This document shows positions 44,740 through 53,130 of a stretch of 64,000 nt of DNA, one piece after another. The notes under the pieces are model-generated. The model was given only the letters and a program-made list of their open reading frames with translations. It made no database searches and was not told the DNA's origin. Every line of letters starts with the position of its first letter. Within the stretch, counting starts at the first letter, position 1. The stretch is from an uncultured Rhodopila sp. (GTDB lineage Bacteria > Pseudomonadota > Alphaproteobacteria > Acetobacterales > Acetobacteraceae): positions 1-64,000 of the forward strand of contig NZ_CAIWTY010000097.1 in NCBI RefSeq assembly GCF_903915725.1, in the 5' to 3' direction. A program made the translations under genes and the position numbers.

Positions 44740-45870
44740 TCAGAATGCGGCTTGGTACAGGGCTAAAATGTCTTCGCGGCTCATGTCGCGCGGGTTGTTG
44801 TCAAGTAAACGGCGGATGGTGTGCGCCTCGGCGGCCATGCTTTCGAGATCACTCTCCCGCACGCCGTTGCGCGACAGCCGCATCTCAAGGCCAAGCGCCG
44901 TGCAGAAACCATAGGCCGCGCCACGAATGGCGGCCTCGCCGTCGGCGACTTGCAGGTTCAGGGCGGCAAGGACGCGCGCGGTCTTGTCCGCGACCGCGGG
45001 CGCGTTGAAGGCCAGCACATGCGGAAAGGTCAGTGCGCAGGACAGGCCGTGCGGAATGTGGTACCGGGTGCCGAGCGGATACGCCAGGGCGTGTCCGGCC
45101 GTGGTGTTGACCGGTCCCAGGCAAAACCCGCCATACAGGGAGGCCAGCGCCAGCCCGGCCCGCGCCTCCCGGTCGCCACCGTCCCGCACCGCGCGGGCCA
45201 GAAATCGGCCGACGAGGCTGGCTCCCTCAAGTGCGTACAGATCGATCAGCGGATGCGCCTTGAAACTGGTGTAGGCCTCGACGCAATGCGCCAGCGCATC
45301 CACGCCGGTCGCCGCCGTGACCGCGGCGGGCACCGTCAGCGTCAGGTCAGGGTCAACCACGGCGAGGTCAGCGAGCATATGGCGGCTTTGCACGGCGAGC
45401 TTGTTCTGCGTCGCGGGGTCGGTCACCAGCGCGCGGGTACCCGCCTCGCTGCCGGTGCCGGAGGTCGTGGGCACCTGGACCAACCCCGATTGCCGGCTGT
45501 TGACCTTCTCCGGCCCGACCACGTCGTGGATGGTCCGGCCGCTGTTCGGCAGCACCGCGGCCAGCTTGGCCAGATCCATCGCGCTGCCGCCGCCGAACCC
45601 CACCACCAGATCCGGCCGGGTTGCCTCGGCGAGTGCCAGCAGCGCCTGGAGATTCGGGATATCCGGTTCCGGCCGGACGTCGGCGAACACCACGGGGGCG
45701 GACGGCAAGTCGAGAAGCTCCACCCGCCCGGCGTTGAATGCGTCCGAGACCACCAGGATGCGCGAAAAGCCCTGTGCCCGGGCATAGGACCCGACCTGAG
45801 CGACCAGACCCGGACCAAAATTGATGACCGGCGGCCGCTGGATTTCGATGGGGGTCAGCAAGGTGCTCAT
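44740..45870 (-). CDS. Iron-containing alcohol dehydrogenase
   Basis: A 376-residue group III dehydrogenase. NAD-binding GFGGGSAMDLAKL, the substrate region PTTSGTGSEAGTRALVTD, and metal ligands in VDALAHCVEAY and the later HIPHGLSCAL/AGHALAYPLG are present. It interconverts an alcohol and aldehyde or keto acid with NAD(H). Start at ATG 45870 overlaps the PdxA stop by four bases. With the kinase and PdxA2 it may process a C4 or C3 hydroxy-acid intermediate. Confidence 0.85.
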   Translation of the reverse strand: MSTLLTPIEIQRPPVINFGPGLVAQVGSYARAQGFSRILVVSDAFNAGRVELLDLPSAPVVFADVRPEPDIPNLQALLALAEATRPDLVVGFGGGSAMDLAKLAAVLPNSGRTIHDVVGPEKVNSRQSGLVQVPTTSGTGSEAGTRALVTDPATQNKLAVQSRHMLADLAVVDPDLTLTVPAAVTAATGVDALAHCVEAYTSFKAHPLIDLYALEGASLVGRFLARAVRDGGDREARAGLALASLYGGFCLGPVNTTAGHALAYPLGTRYHIPHGLSCALTFPHVLAFNAPAVADKTARVLAALNLQVADGEAAIRGAAYGFCTALGLEMRLSRNGVRESDLESMAAEAHTIRRLLDNNPRDMSREDILALYQAAF

Positions 45871-46895
45871 GCTGCCGCCCTCGCCGCTGCGAGCCGCTCG
45901 GCATATTCGATCGCCTCGACCAGGCTGCGCTCGTTGGCTATCCCCTTGCCGGCGATGTCGAAGGCGGTGCCGTGATCCACCGAGGTCCGGATTATCGGCA
46001 ATCCGAGCGTGATGTTGACGCCCGACAGGTCCATCCACTTGCCGGTGTCCGGATCGACCTCGAATCCCAGCAGCTTGACCGGGATGTGACCCTGATCGTG
46101 GTAGTTGGCGATCACCGCATCGTATTGACCCGCGCGCAGCTTGACGAACACCGTATCGCCCGGCACCGGTCCGACGATGTCGAGGCCCGCCGCCACCGCT
46201 TCCGCGATCACCGGTTCGGCGATATCGATGTCGTGGCGGCCGAACAGGCCGCCCTCGCCGGCATGCGGATTCAACGCGGCCACCGCGATGCGTGCCCGGT
46301 CGATGCCGAGGCGCACCAGGGTGTCGTGCGTCAGTTCGATCACCCGGCGCAGACGCTCGGGTGTGGCGCGTTTCGGCACGTCCTCCAGCGCGATATGCGT
46401 GGTGACGTGGCTGACCCGCATGTTGCCATGGGCCAGCATCATGCAGGAGCTCTTCACGCCGGTCAGTTCCGCCAGCATTTCCGTGTGCCCGGCATAATGG
46501 TAGCCGGCGCTGTTCAGGGCTTCCTTGTTGAGCGGCGCCGTGACGAGGCCGCCGACGCGACCCGCCAGTGCGAGCCGCACGCCCCGCTCGACCGCCTGGA
46601 ACGCGAAGCGCCCGCCATCGGCCGACAGCTTACCCGGAATGATTGGCTCGCCTTCAGGACCCGCCTGCAACGCGCACAAGGCGGGCCAGGGGCCTGATTC
46701 CTCCACCGCTTCGATCGCCAGTTCGGGCGCGAACCGGGCGCGCGCCCGCTCCAACGCTGCATTGCTGCCGATGATCACCAGGCTGAGGTCCCCGGCGGCG
46801 ATGCGGGGCTGCAGTTTGGCCGCGGCCCGGACGATGATTTCGGGGCCGATACCGGCCGGATCGCCCATAGTGATCGCGAGGTGGCGCGAGGCCAT
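45867..46895 (-). CDS. 4-phospho-threonate/erythronate dehydrogenase, PdxA2 type
   Basis: A 342-residue PdxA-family enzyme. It has GDPAGIGPE (11-19) and metal ligands H167, H211 (LNPHAGEGG) and H266 (NYHDQGH), and it retains the classical RTSVDHGTA segment. Paired with a DUF1537 kinase it matches the known C4 sugar-acid pathway: the kinase makes 4-phospho-threonate or -erythronate, and PdxA2 oxidises and decarboxylates it toward dihydroxyacetone phosphate. Start ATG 46895 (AAAGGACA upstream) overlaps the kinase stop by one base (TAATG). Confidence 0.87.
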   Translation of the reverse strand: MASRHLAITMGDPAGIGPEIIVRAAAKLQPRIAAGDLSLVIIGSNAALERARARFAPELAIEAVEESGPWPALCALQAGPEGEPIIPGKLSADGGRFAFQAVERGVRLALAGRVGGLVTAPLNKEALNSAGYHYAGHTEMLAELTGVKSSCMMLAHGNMRVSHVTTHIALEDVPKRATPERLRRVIELTHDTLVRLGIDRARIAVAALNPHAGEGGLFGRHDIDIAEPVIAEAVAAGLDIVGPVPGDTVFVKLRAGQYDAVIANYHDQGHIPVKLLGFEVDPDTGKWMDLSGVNITLGLPIIRTSVDHGTAFDIAGKGIANERSLVEAIEYAERLAAARAAA

Positions 46896-47995
46896 TATAT
46901 TGTCCTTTCGTTGGAATTCGAACACAGCAGATCACGCAGCAGCCCGGGCGAACCGAAGGCGCCGGATTTCGAGACGACTGTCACGCCGTCCCACCGGCCA
47001 CCGCGCAGGATGGACCAGGGCAGGCCGGGCTGGATGCTGCCCCGCACCTCCAGGCACTGCGCGCCGAGCGCAACGCACAGGCCGCGCAGCGTCTCGCCGC
47101 CGGCCACGACCAGGGTTCCAGGTGATTCGAGCAAACCGGCCAGCCCGTCCATCGCCGCTCGGATACGTGTGGCGGCATCGGGCCGCGTCAGGCCAGGCGG
47201 TAGATCGACACTGGCCAAGGCTACGCCGGCATCGCGCAACGTATGGGTCAGCAGCGATGCGGACTCGGACCCGCCATCGCGCAGCGTTGTCCAATGAGCA
47301 CCGCAGGCGGCGAGCTGGGCGGCGGTGACGGGTTGGTCCGACCCGAACAATCCCAGGATCGGGCGCGGCAACGCCACCGGCGAGCCGACGGCTGCGTGGC
47401 TGACGAGTGCGCGGGCGAGGCCGCCGGTGCCGCTCCAGAGGATTCGCCCGGGCCAGCTTCGCCCGACGGCAGCGATGTCGCGCAGATCGTCGTCCGTTTC
47501 GGCGTCGAAGACGCTGATACCCGGCGGCAGGCCTATGTCCGGGCGGCCTGCCTGCGCCACGGCGCCCTGCGCCCGCAGCGCGGCAACGATATCGCCTCCG
47601 GCCTCGGCCCAGTGTCCGTGCAGGTCGCGCGCATATTGCCGCCCGTTCCGCGTAACGCGCCCCTGGTGGGGAAAGGCCGGAGCCAGAATGCAGCGCTGCC
47701 AGCCACCGGCGCGCATGCACGCGGCGAGTTCGGCCAAGGTCGAGCCACGCAGCAGGCTGTCGATCTTCTTGTAGGCGATGACGGCATCGGTCAGATGGGC
47801 GGTCAGCTCCGTGACGATCGCCGCGGCTGGCGCCGGCATCAACTCCCGCGTGCCGCTGTCCAGTGCGGCGTTTGGCGGAAGCGTTTGCGGCACGGCGCCG
47901 TGCCAGTAGGTCTCCACCGGGCCCGTCAGGCCGACCAGCTCCGCAGCGGTGTCCAGCGCGCCGGTCAGGTCGTCGGCCAGGAGCCGTAGCGACAT
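46895..47995 (-). CDS. Four-carbon acid sugar kinase (DUF1537 family)
   Basis: A 366-residue kinase beginning MSLRLLADDLTGALDTAAEL, the N-terminal signature of OtnK/DtnK proteins. KKIDSLLRG and the C-terminal VVAGGETLRGLC and VSKSGAFGSPGLL loops are the ATP and substrate motifs. It phosphorylates a C4 sugar acid such as D-/L-threonate or D-erythronate at O4. ATG 48028 would add eleven residues; neither start has a strong ribosome site, and 47995 is chosen on family grounds. The gene is slightly shorter than many family members. Confidence 0.85.
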   Translation of the reverse strand: MSLRLLADDLTGALDTAAELVGLTGPVETYWHGAVPQTLPPNAALDSGTRELMPAPAAAIVTELTAHLTDAVIAYKKIDSLLRGSTLAELAACMRAGGWQRCILAPAFPHQGRVTRNGRQYARDLHGHWAEAGGDIVAALRAQGAVAQAGRPDIGLPPGISVFDAETDDDLRDIAAVGRSWPGRILWSGTGGLARALVSHAAVGSPVALPRPILGLFGSDQPVTAAQLAACGAHWTTLRDGGSESASLLTHTLRDAGVALASVDLPPGLTRPDAATRIRAAMDGLAGLLESPGTLVVAGGETLRGLCVALGAQCLEVRGSIQPGLPWSILRGGRWDGVTVVSKSGAFGSPGLLRDLLCSNSNERTI

Positions 47996-48036
47996 CGCCT
48001 GTTCGGGGGTTTGTCCATCGACGGGCATGGCGAGCG

Positions 48037-48843
48037 CTACCGTATCGACCCGACACTGATCGTGCCGGCCGAGTTCCGTAAAGCGCGGGTCAGTTCCTCC
48101 GCGACAAGCAGCGCTTCCGGCCGGGCGAGAGCGACGAAGGCGTCGAGTGGCATGCGCCCCGAATCGATCGTGAAGCTGACGCCGGCAACCGGCACGCCGC
48201 TCGGGTCAAACACCGGGGCGGCGACGGTCTGCAGGCCGTAGGCGTTCTCGCCGTCGGATACGGCATAGCCCTGAGCGCGCACCTGCCGCAGGCGTTCGAT
48301 CAGCGCGTCGAGATCGGTCAGGGTGCGTTCGGAAAGCTTCACCCGCTCGGTGCTTTCCAGTATGGCGATCTGACGCTCCTCCGGCAGGAAAGCGAGTTGC
48401 GCATGGCCGAGTGCTGCGCCGTAGGCGCGAATGCGCCGTCCGGGCCTGCGGTCTACGTCACCCCGGGCGGTGCCGGCGTTCACCCGCTCCAGATAGACCA
48501 CGTCAGCGCCGTCCAGCATGCCGAGTGAGCCGGCATCGGCGACGGCGGGGATGCGATCGAGCAGCAATGGCGTGGCGTGGGTCCGAAGGTCCTGCGACGA
48601 GAGCGCGAGAAAGCCCAGTTCCAGGCATTTCAGGGTCAGCCGAAACCGCTTCGTTCCGGGCACCGGGCAGAGATAGTCGAGGGACACAAGGGTATGGATC
48701 AGGCGAAACGCGGTGCCGCGATCCAGGCCGGCGCGCCCGGCGACTTCGCTGATCGTGAGCTGCGGCGCGGCGGCGTCGAACGCTCGTAGCACGGCAAATA
48801 CCTTTGCCGCCGACTGGACGAGATTTTTCAGGTTTTCCGCCAC
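48037..48843 (-). CDS. IclR-family transcriptional regulator
   Basis: A 268-residue regulator. GTG 48843 is chosen because GGGAGG lies 9 bases upstream, whereas the longer frame to 48939 runs through the operator palindrome. The HTH is at about 20-60 (ISEVAGRAGLDRGTAFRLIH), and the IclR effector domain (about 75-260) contains GQ..LAFLPEE and GVPVAGVSFTID. It leads the C4-acid run and is cotranscribed with the kinase gene 41 bases downstream. Autoregulation is likely through the palindrome at 48881-48912. Confidence 0.86.
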   Translation of the reverse strand: MAENLKNLVQSAAKVFAVLRAFDAAAPQLTISEVAGRAGLDRGTAFRLIHTLVSLDYLCPVPGTKRFRLTLKCLELGFLALSSQDLRTHATPLLLDRIPAVADAGSLGMLDGADVVYLERVNAGTARGDVDRRPGRRIRAYGAALGHAQLAFLPEERQIAILESTERVKLSERTLTDLDALIERLRQVRAQGYAVSDGENAYGLQTVAAPVFDPSGVPVAGVSFTIDSGRMPLDAFVALARPEALLVAEELTRALRNSAGTISVGSIR

Positions 48844-48880
48844 TCCGTCGTACCTCCCTGGATGCGCGTCATTCCAAGTG

Positions 48881-48912
48881 ATCGGAATGCGAACTTTTTT
48901 TCGTATTCCGAT
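48881..48912. promoter_or_regulatory. Probable IclR operator palindrome
   Basis: An inverted repeat ATCGGAATGCGAA / TTCGTATTCCGAT with 13-bp arms, one mismatch and a six-base T-rich spacer, 38-69 bases upstream of the GTG of the IclR gene. Size and symmetry suit an IclR dimer-of-dimers site. No matching site was noticed elsewhere in the window. Confidence 0.6.
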
Positions 48913-49347
48913 ACTGACGCGACTTTCCCGGCCTGACAAGTCGGTTTTTCGGCACTGCGTTGATGCGGCGCAGGACAGGCGCCGAAATTCTCGGACGGAT
49001 CACCATCGTTCGGTCCCCGCAATGCGGTGATGCAACGCGATCTGCGGCTTTGCCTGATGTCGCCGGTAATTTGCCCTGATGAAGAGAAGCGGCCACGCTT
49101 TCAGCGGCTTACTCCCTGCCCGGGCCGCTTGCGGTCGCCCTTCGGGCGCAGCCGCGCGAGCGCGATGCGCGCCTGAGACATTTTTCGGACGGTTCGATTG
49201 TAGCCTCTCCGCCCTGACCGGCACAAAAACGCGTTAACCAAAAATGACGCCGGGCCGGTAACCGGGACCGGTGCAATGAAGCGGAGGGCTTCGGGCAGTT
49301 CCAGCGCGATGAGTTGCGGCTGGGGAACGCATGCAATCCTTGCCGAT
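48913..49347. other. Intergenic region without recognisable gene
   Basis: About 435 bases. Short frames exist on both strands but none has a ribosome site plus protein-like composition. The start should contain the promoter of the IclR-led operon (minus strand). Beyond that I see nothing I can name. Confidence 0.4.
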
Positions 49348-49539
49348 CTATAAGGCGACCGCGCCGGATTCGGGCTGAGCTTTTGCGAGACCGCGCACCT
49401 GTCGGCGGATAATTTTTACCACTCGGAGCGCTTTACTGAAATCGCGGGACGCCATGTGAAAGGTAACATCGATACGATTGTCGCTCGGACGATCGATCTC
49501 GACTGAAAATTTCTCCGAGTTTAATCCGGCGCGCCGCAT
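49348..49539 (-). pseudogene. Short fragment abutting repeat copy C
   Basis: A 63-residue frame (MRRAGLNSEKFSVEIDRPSD onward) with amphipathic, protein-like composition (VTFHMASRDFSKALRVVKII). It begins nine bases from the end of repeat copy C, has no ribosome site, and its frame continues into the repeat. It is likely the 3' remainder of a gene cut by the repeat, or a chance frame. Family not recognised. Confidence 0.3.
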
Positions 49540-49547
49540 GAGTTTGC

Positions 49548-49720
49548 TTAGGCGACGCCCAAGAATAAGCGAATCGGGCGGCCGACTTTGATCCGTCATG
49601 GCCCGGCTTGTCCGGGTCATCTATTCCAGCACGTGCCGCGATAGGTGGCCCGGACAAGCCGGGCCATGACGGGGAGAAAACGGCACCCGACTGAAGCGGT
49701 AATTTTTGGGCGTCGCCTTA
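49548..49720. repeat. MITE-like palindromic repeat, copy C
   Basis: A 173-bp element with the best-preserved inverted ends: TTAGGCGACGCCCAAGAATA on the left and, reading inward from the right, TAAGGCGACGCCCAAAAATT. Inside are two facing GTCATGGCCCGG hairpins around CACGTGCCGCGATAGG. The terminal TAA on the right is the stop codon of the CDGSH gene. Confidence 0.88.
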
Positions 49721-49939
49721 GCTCGGCTCGGCCGAGTCAGGCACCGCCCGGGCCGCAGCCTGAAAACCGATCTTCGAATGGGTGCCATCACAGAATGGCT
49801 TTTTCGTTGAAGCGCCGCAGCGGCAAAGTGCAACCGTACCCCGGGTCGGCAGGACGTTCCCGTTCGTATCGTGCAGTTCGACTGTGCCAGTGATCACATA
49901 CGGTCCGTTTGGCTTTGTCTCAATCATCACCTCAGCCAT
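49718..49939 (-). CDS. CDGSH iron-sulfur domain protein
   Basis: A 73-residue protein. The 2Fe-2S site C39-R-C41-x2-S-x3-P-x-C50-D-G-T-H54 is complete (three Cys, one His), as in mitoNEET-type proteins. The N-terminal half (ETKPNGPYVITGTVEL) forms the usual beta segment. Bacterial members are small cytoplasmic redox or cluster-transfer proteins of uncertain role. ATG 49939 fits the GGAGGAG site; ATG 49945 is too close. The final codon and the stop TAA lie at the edge of repeat copy C, so the C-terminal tail (RAVPDSAEPS) may be altered relative to homologs. Confidence 0.88.
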   Translation of the reverse strand: MAEVMIETKPNGPYVITGTVELHDTNGNVLPTRGTVALCRCGASTKKPFCDGTHSKIGFQAAARAVPDSAEPS

Positions 49940-50082
49940 GAGCATTCTCCTCCTTGAGACCTGTCTTTCATAGGGGATCGCGGGCCGCCGTCATATTGGA
50001 AGGGAGCCGGCCGATAAGACAAGGTCGCACTGCGTAAGCCCGTATCCGTCGCACTGCTCGTGGGTCGGGCACCGCGACCCGG

Positions 50083-51054
50083 CTAGAAATCGTACAGCCG
50101 CTTCGGATTGTCGACGAGAATGAGCGTGCGGACCTCTGCGCTTGGCGCCCATTCGGCCACCAGGTTCAGCACGCGGCCGTCGTCTATCGGCTGGGCGGGG
50201 GCGACGTCGGTGGGTTTGCGGCCGGGCACGGACGACGAATCGGGGTGCGGCCAGTCGCTGCCCCAGATCAGGCGCTCCGGATTCGTGGCGATCAACGCCT
50301 TTGCCAGCGGGGCGACGTCCGGGTAGTCGGGCGCACGGTCGGACGCCCGATAGGCGCCGGAGATCGTAACATAGGCCTTGCCGGATTTCACCAGCGCCAG
50401 GACAGCGGCAAAGCCCGGCTGGTCAGGCCCGAGCGCCGCGCGGGCGCCGGCGAAATGGTCGAACACCACAGGCACCGGCAGCGACGCAAAGCGCTCGGAT
50501 AATGCGGCGATCACCGACGTCCGCGCATACATCTCCAGATGCCACGGACGGCCCTGCAGCAGCTTTGCTGCGACGTCGAGCTTGCGGGAGGCCACCGTCG
50601 GGTCGAACACGCCCGCCTGTTCCAGATTCAGGCGGATCCCACGAATACCGGCCTGGTGAAGCGCATCAAGGTCGGCCGGGGTGGCGTTCTCCTCGATCAC
50701 CGCGATGCCGTGCGCACGCGTCTGGCCGAGCTGCCTGATGGCGTCGAGTGTGGCCCGGTTGTCGGTGCCGTACACGCTCGGCGTGACGATGACGACGTGA
50801 TCCATGTGCAATGCATGCTGCAACGCAAGCAACTCGGTGGCGGTTGCGACCGGCGGCGTATAGCCGCGGCCGGCCCAGAACGGGAATTGCGCCGGATCGG
50901 GGATGACGTGGACGTGGCAGTCCACCGCGCCGGGCGGGACAGCGAAGTCCACAGGTGTTTTCACCGTCGGCGCCGTCTCCGCCGCGTTCGCATCCCCGGC
51001 GCCGAAGGCCGCGAGGCCGAAACCGATTTTTAACGTATTCCTCCGCGAGATCAT
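50083..51054 (-). CDS. Tat-exported amidohydrolase (2-pyrone-4,6-dicarboxylate hydrolase-like)
   Basis: A 323-residue TIM-barrel hydrolase. Start at ATG 51054 behind GGGAGACG. The N-terminus MISRRNTLKIGFGLAAFG is a twin-arginine signal, with likely cleavage at ANA-AE. Metal-site segments are VDCHVHVIPD (about 44), FDHFAGAR and WGSDWPHPDSS. It resembles LigI-type lactonases and other amidohydrolase-2 proteins but is predicted periplasmic. It is at the 3' end of the GH63-SDR-aquaporin run, after a broken gene segment. The substrate is unknown, though a sugar lactone would fit the neighbours. Confidence 0.82.
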   Translation of the reverse strand: MISRRNTLKIGFGLAAFGAGDANAAETAPTVKTPVDFAVPPGAVDCHVHVIPDPAQFPFWAGRGYTPPVATATELLALQHALHMDHVVIVTPSVYGTDNRATLDAIRQLGQTRAHGIAVIEENATPADLDALHQAGIRGIRLNLEQAGVFDPTVASRKLDVAAKLLQGRPWHLEMYARTSVIAALSERFASLPVPVVFDHFAGARAALGPDQPGFAAVLALVKSGKAYVTISGAYRASDRAPDYPDVAPLAKALIATNPERLIWGSDWPHPDSSSVPGRKPTDVAPAQPIDDGRVLNLVAEWAPSAEVRTLILVDNPKRLYDF

Positions 51055-51103
51055 GCGCGTCTCCCTGATCGCCGCCCGGGCGGTCGTTGCCTGTGAGGCT
51101 ATA

Positions 51104-51414
51104 CTCAAATACCGCAGGCACACAACACTGTAAGCCCCCGATAGAGCCGGCCCAGCCGGACGATGGAGCGATAGGTCGCGGCGAGCGCCTCGGTCAACGT
51201 AATGAACGTATTGTTGCGAGAGACCTGGATGCGTTGCGCCGGGGTCAAGCCGTTGCCAATGCCGCTGAGTCCAGGCCGGAAGCATCGCCGCTGACGATGG
51301 CGTCAAGCAACGGTCTTTGCAGGTCAAGCAGCGCGGGCATGGCGGACCTCCGGCAGCGCATCCGCCGCCACCGGAACCGACGATAATGGCATGATACCGG
51401 CTGGAATTCGTCAT
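51104..51414 (-). pseudogene. Chimeric scar: FAD-oxidoreductase start joined to a frameshifted HvfC/BufC fragment
   Basis: An ATG at 51414, coupled to the aquaporin stop (ATGA), starts MTNSSRYHAIIVGSGGGG, the FAD-binding opening of a GMC-type or similar oxidoreductase. After about 24 codons the sequence changes to the start of a DUF2063 (HvfC/BufC N-terminal) protein at 51340: MPALLDLQRPLLDAIVSGD. That frame stops near 51245, and its continuation LTPAQRIQVSRNNTFITLTE lies in another frame, ending near 51104. Neither gene is functional. A deletion has fused two former genes. Confidence 0.7.
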
Positions 51415-52259
51415 CGTGACGCCTCTTTTGGTTCGGCAACCAGCTTGCCCCGCGCGGCCGGAACGTAACCGCAGTGAATGCAGCGCTGGTCGGACGTATG
51501 AAGCAACTTGGCGCAAGCCACCGCCTGTCTGCCGCGCTGAAAGACGTAAATCGCCGCCGCCACCTGCATGCCGAGAACCGGAGCCGTCAGATAAACCCAC
51601 AAATCATGCCACATCCGGGCCGGCAAGGCGGAGGCGAAGGAACGCGCCGGGTTCATGCTCATCCCGGAAATCGGCGCCTCCAGAGTGATATAGATTGCAA
51701 CCATTGCGCCGGCGCAGATCCCCGTCAGCATTGCATAGCGGGGAGCATTCGAGACACGCAGGATCACCGACATCAGCAGCGCCGAAATCAGGAACTCGCC
51801 GGCAAATGCCGCGAACGCTCCGTGCCTGCCCGGCAGGGTCGCGACGTAATGCACCGGCGGCGCGGTAAAGGAATCACCCAGCAACAGGGCGACAATCGAT
51901 ACGCCCAGGACGCCGCCGATGAACTGCGCAAGGACATAGAACACCGCATCCCACCGGGCGACTTTTCCCAATCTCCAATACGTCAGCGTTACGGCCGGAT
52001 TCATGTGCGCGCCGGAGCGCTTGCCCCAGGGCGAATAGATCAGCACCATCGCGGTCAGTCCCATCGCCGCGCCCAACAGTGCGCGCCGCAGGCCTTCGTC
52101 CATGACGGCGCGTGGCAATGGCGAGCCGGGAAAGCCAAGCAGCGTCGCGAAAACACCGGCCGAGACCATGAACATCCCAAGCAGCCAGGCTTCCATGAGG
52201 TATTCGGGCCAGTGCTGGCGCAGCGCGGCGCCGAGGCTCAGGGGCGGTGGCATCTGCAT
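51411..52259 (-). CDS. Aquaporin-family channel with Cys-rich tail
   Basis: A 282-residue MIP protein with six TM helices and both NPA boxes: HMNPAVTL (N87) and SMNPARSF (N203). The residues around them suggest a water-selective or small-solute pore; transport type is not certain. The C-terminus after the last helix is unusual: AVACAKLLHTSDQRCIHCGY carries Cys/His residues in a zinc-finger-like arrangement. It overlaps the SDR stop (TGATG) and the start of the broken FAD gene (ATGA), so it sits in a coupled run. Confidence 0.87.
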   Translation of the reverse strand: MQMPPPLSLGAALRQHWPEYLMEAWLLGMFMVSAGVFATLLGFPGSPLPRAVMDEGLRRALLGAAMGLTAMVLIYSPWGKRSGAHMNPAVTLTYWRLGKVARWDAVFYVLAQFIGGVLGVSIVALLLGDSFTAPPVHYVATLPGRHGAFAAFAGEFLISALLMSVILRVSNAPRYAMLTGICAGAMVAIYITLEAPISGMSMNPARSFASALPARMWHDLWVYLTAPVLGMQVAAAIYVFQRGRQAVACAKLLHTSDQRCIHCGYVPAARGKLVAEPKEASR

Positions 52260-53110
52260 CAGCCCCCCGTCTCGAAGCCGGGATACAGCGTCATGCCGCC
52301 GTCCACGAACAGGCTGATCCCATGCACGTAGTCGGCGTAGTCGGAGGCGAGCCAGACCGCTGCGCGACCGATCTCGTCCGGTTCGCCGATACGCTTATAG
52401 GGAATGAGTTTCAGCAGCTCCTGATAAGCTTCCGGGGTGTCCCAGGCTTCCATGTTTATCGGCGTGCGGATCGCGCCGGGGCAAATGCTGTTGACCCGGA
52501 TGCGATACGGCGCAACCTCCTGCGCCAGGCTTTTCATCATCAGCATCACCCCGCCCTTCGACGCGGCGTAATTGACGTGCCCGGCCCAGGGGATCACCTC
52601 ATGCACGGAGCTGATGCACAGGATCTTGCCCGCCGCGCAAGAAACGTCCGGCTTGACCCCCCGCCGCTTGAATTCGCGCACCGCTTCGCGTGCGCACAGG
52701 AACTGTCCGGTCAGGTTGACGCCGATGACCTTGTTCCATTGGGCGAGCGACATGTCCTCGAACGCGGCGTCCTGCTGCAGACCGGCGTTGTTGACCAGTA
52801 TGTCGATCGTGCCGAACGCCTCGATCGCATTCCCGAACATCGTGCGGACCTGATCCTCATCCGAAACATCTGCGCGGATGGGCATTGCCTGCGCACCATA
52901 CGCGCGGATTTCGGTGGCGACTTGTTCCGCGGTCTCGGCGCCGGACACGTAGTTGACGATCACGTCGGCGCCCGCCTGGCCAAGCGCCAGCGCAATGGCG
53001 CGTCCGATGCCGGAGCCGGCGCCTGTTACCAGTGCCTTCTGACCCTTTAGCATGTGCTGAGGCGGACATTGGGGCATCACGGGCCGGGGCGGATGGGAGG
53101 GAACTTGCAT
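52259..53110 (-). CDS. SDR oxidoreductase, glucose 1-dehydrogenase-like
   Basis: A 283-residue SDR. Start ATG 53110 behind AAGGAGACG. It has TGAGSGIGRAIA (about 29-40), NNAG, catalytic Ser in CISSVHEVIP, and YAASK. The subgroup includes glucose 1-dehydrogenases and other sugar oxidoreductases with an extended N-terminus. It lies 20 bases after the GH63-like glucosidase gene, suggesting oxidation of the released sugar. It could instead be a stress-related SDR, since similar gene sets occur in stress regulons of alphaproteobacteria. Confidence 0.82.
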   Translation of the reverse strand: MQVPSHPPRPVMPQCPPQHMLKGQKALVTGAGSGIGRAIALALGQAGADVIVNYVSGAETAEQVATEIRAYGAQAMPIRADVSDEDQVRTMFGNAIEAFGTIDILVNNAGLQQDAAFEDMSLAQWNKVIGVNLTGQFLCAREAVREFKRRGVKPDVSCAAGKILCISSVHEVIPWAGHVNYAASKGGVMLMMKSLAQEVAPYRIRVNSICPGAIRTPINMEAWDTPEAYQELLKLIPYKRIGEPDEIGRAAVWLASDYADYVHGISLFVDGGMTLYPGFETGG

Positions 53111-53130
53111 GAAAACGTCTCCTTGAGAAT

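Noticed and set aside
48913..49336. Small Arg-rich open frames upstream of the IclR gene
   Set aside because: No ribosome sites, composition typical of random GC-rich frames.
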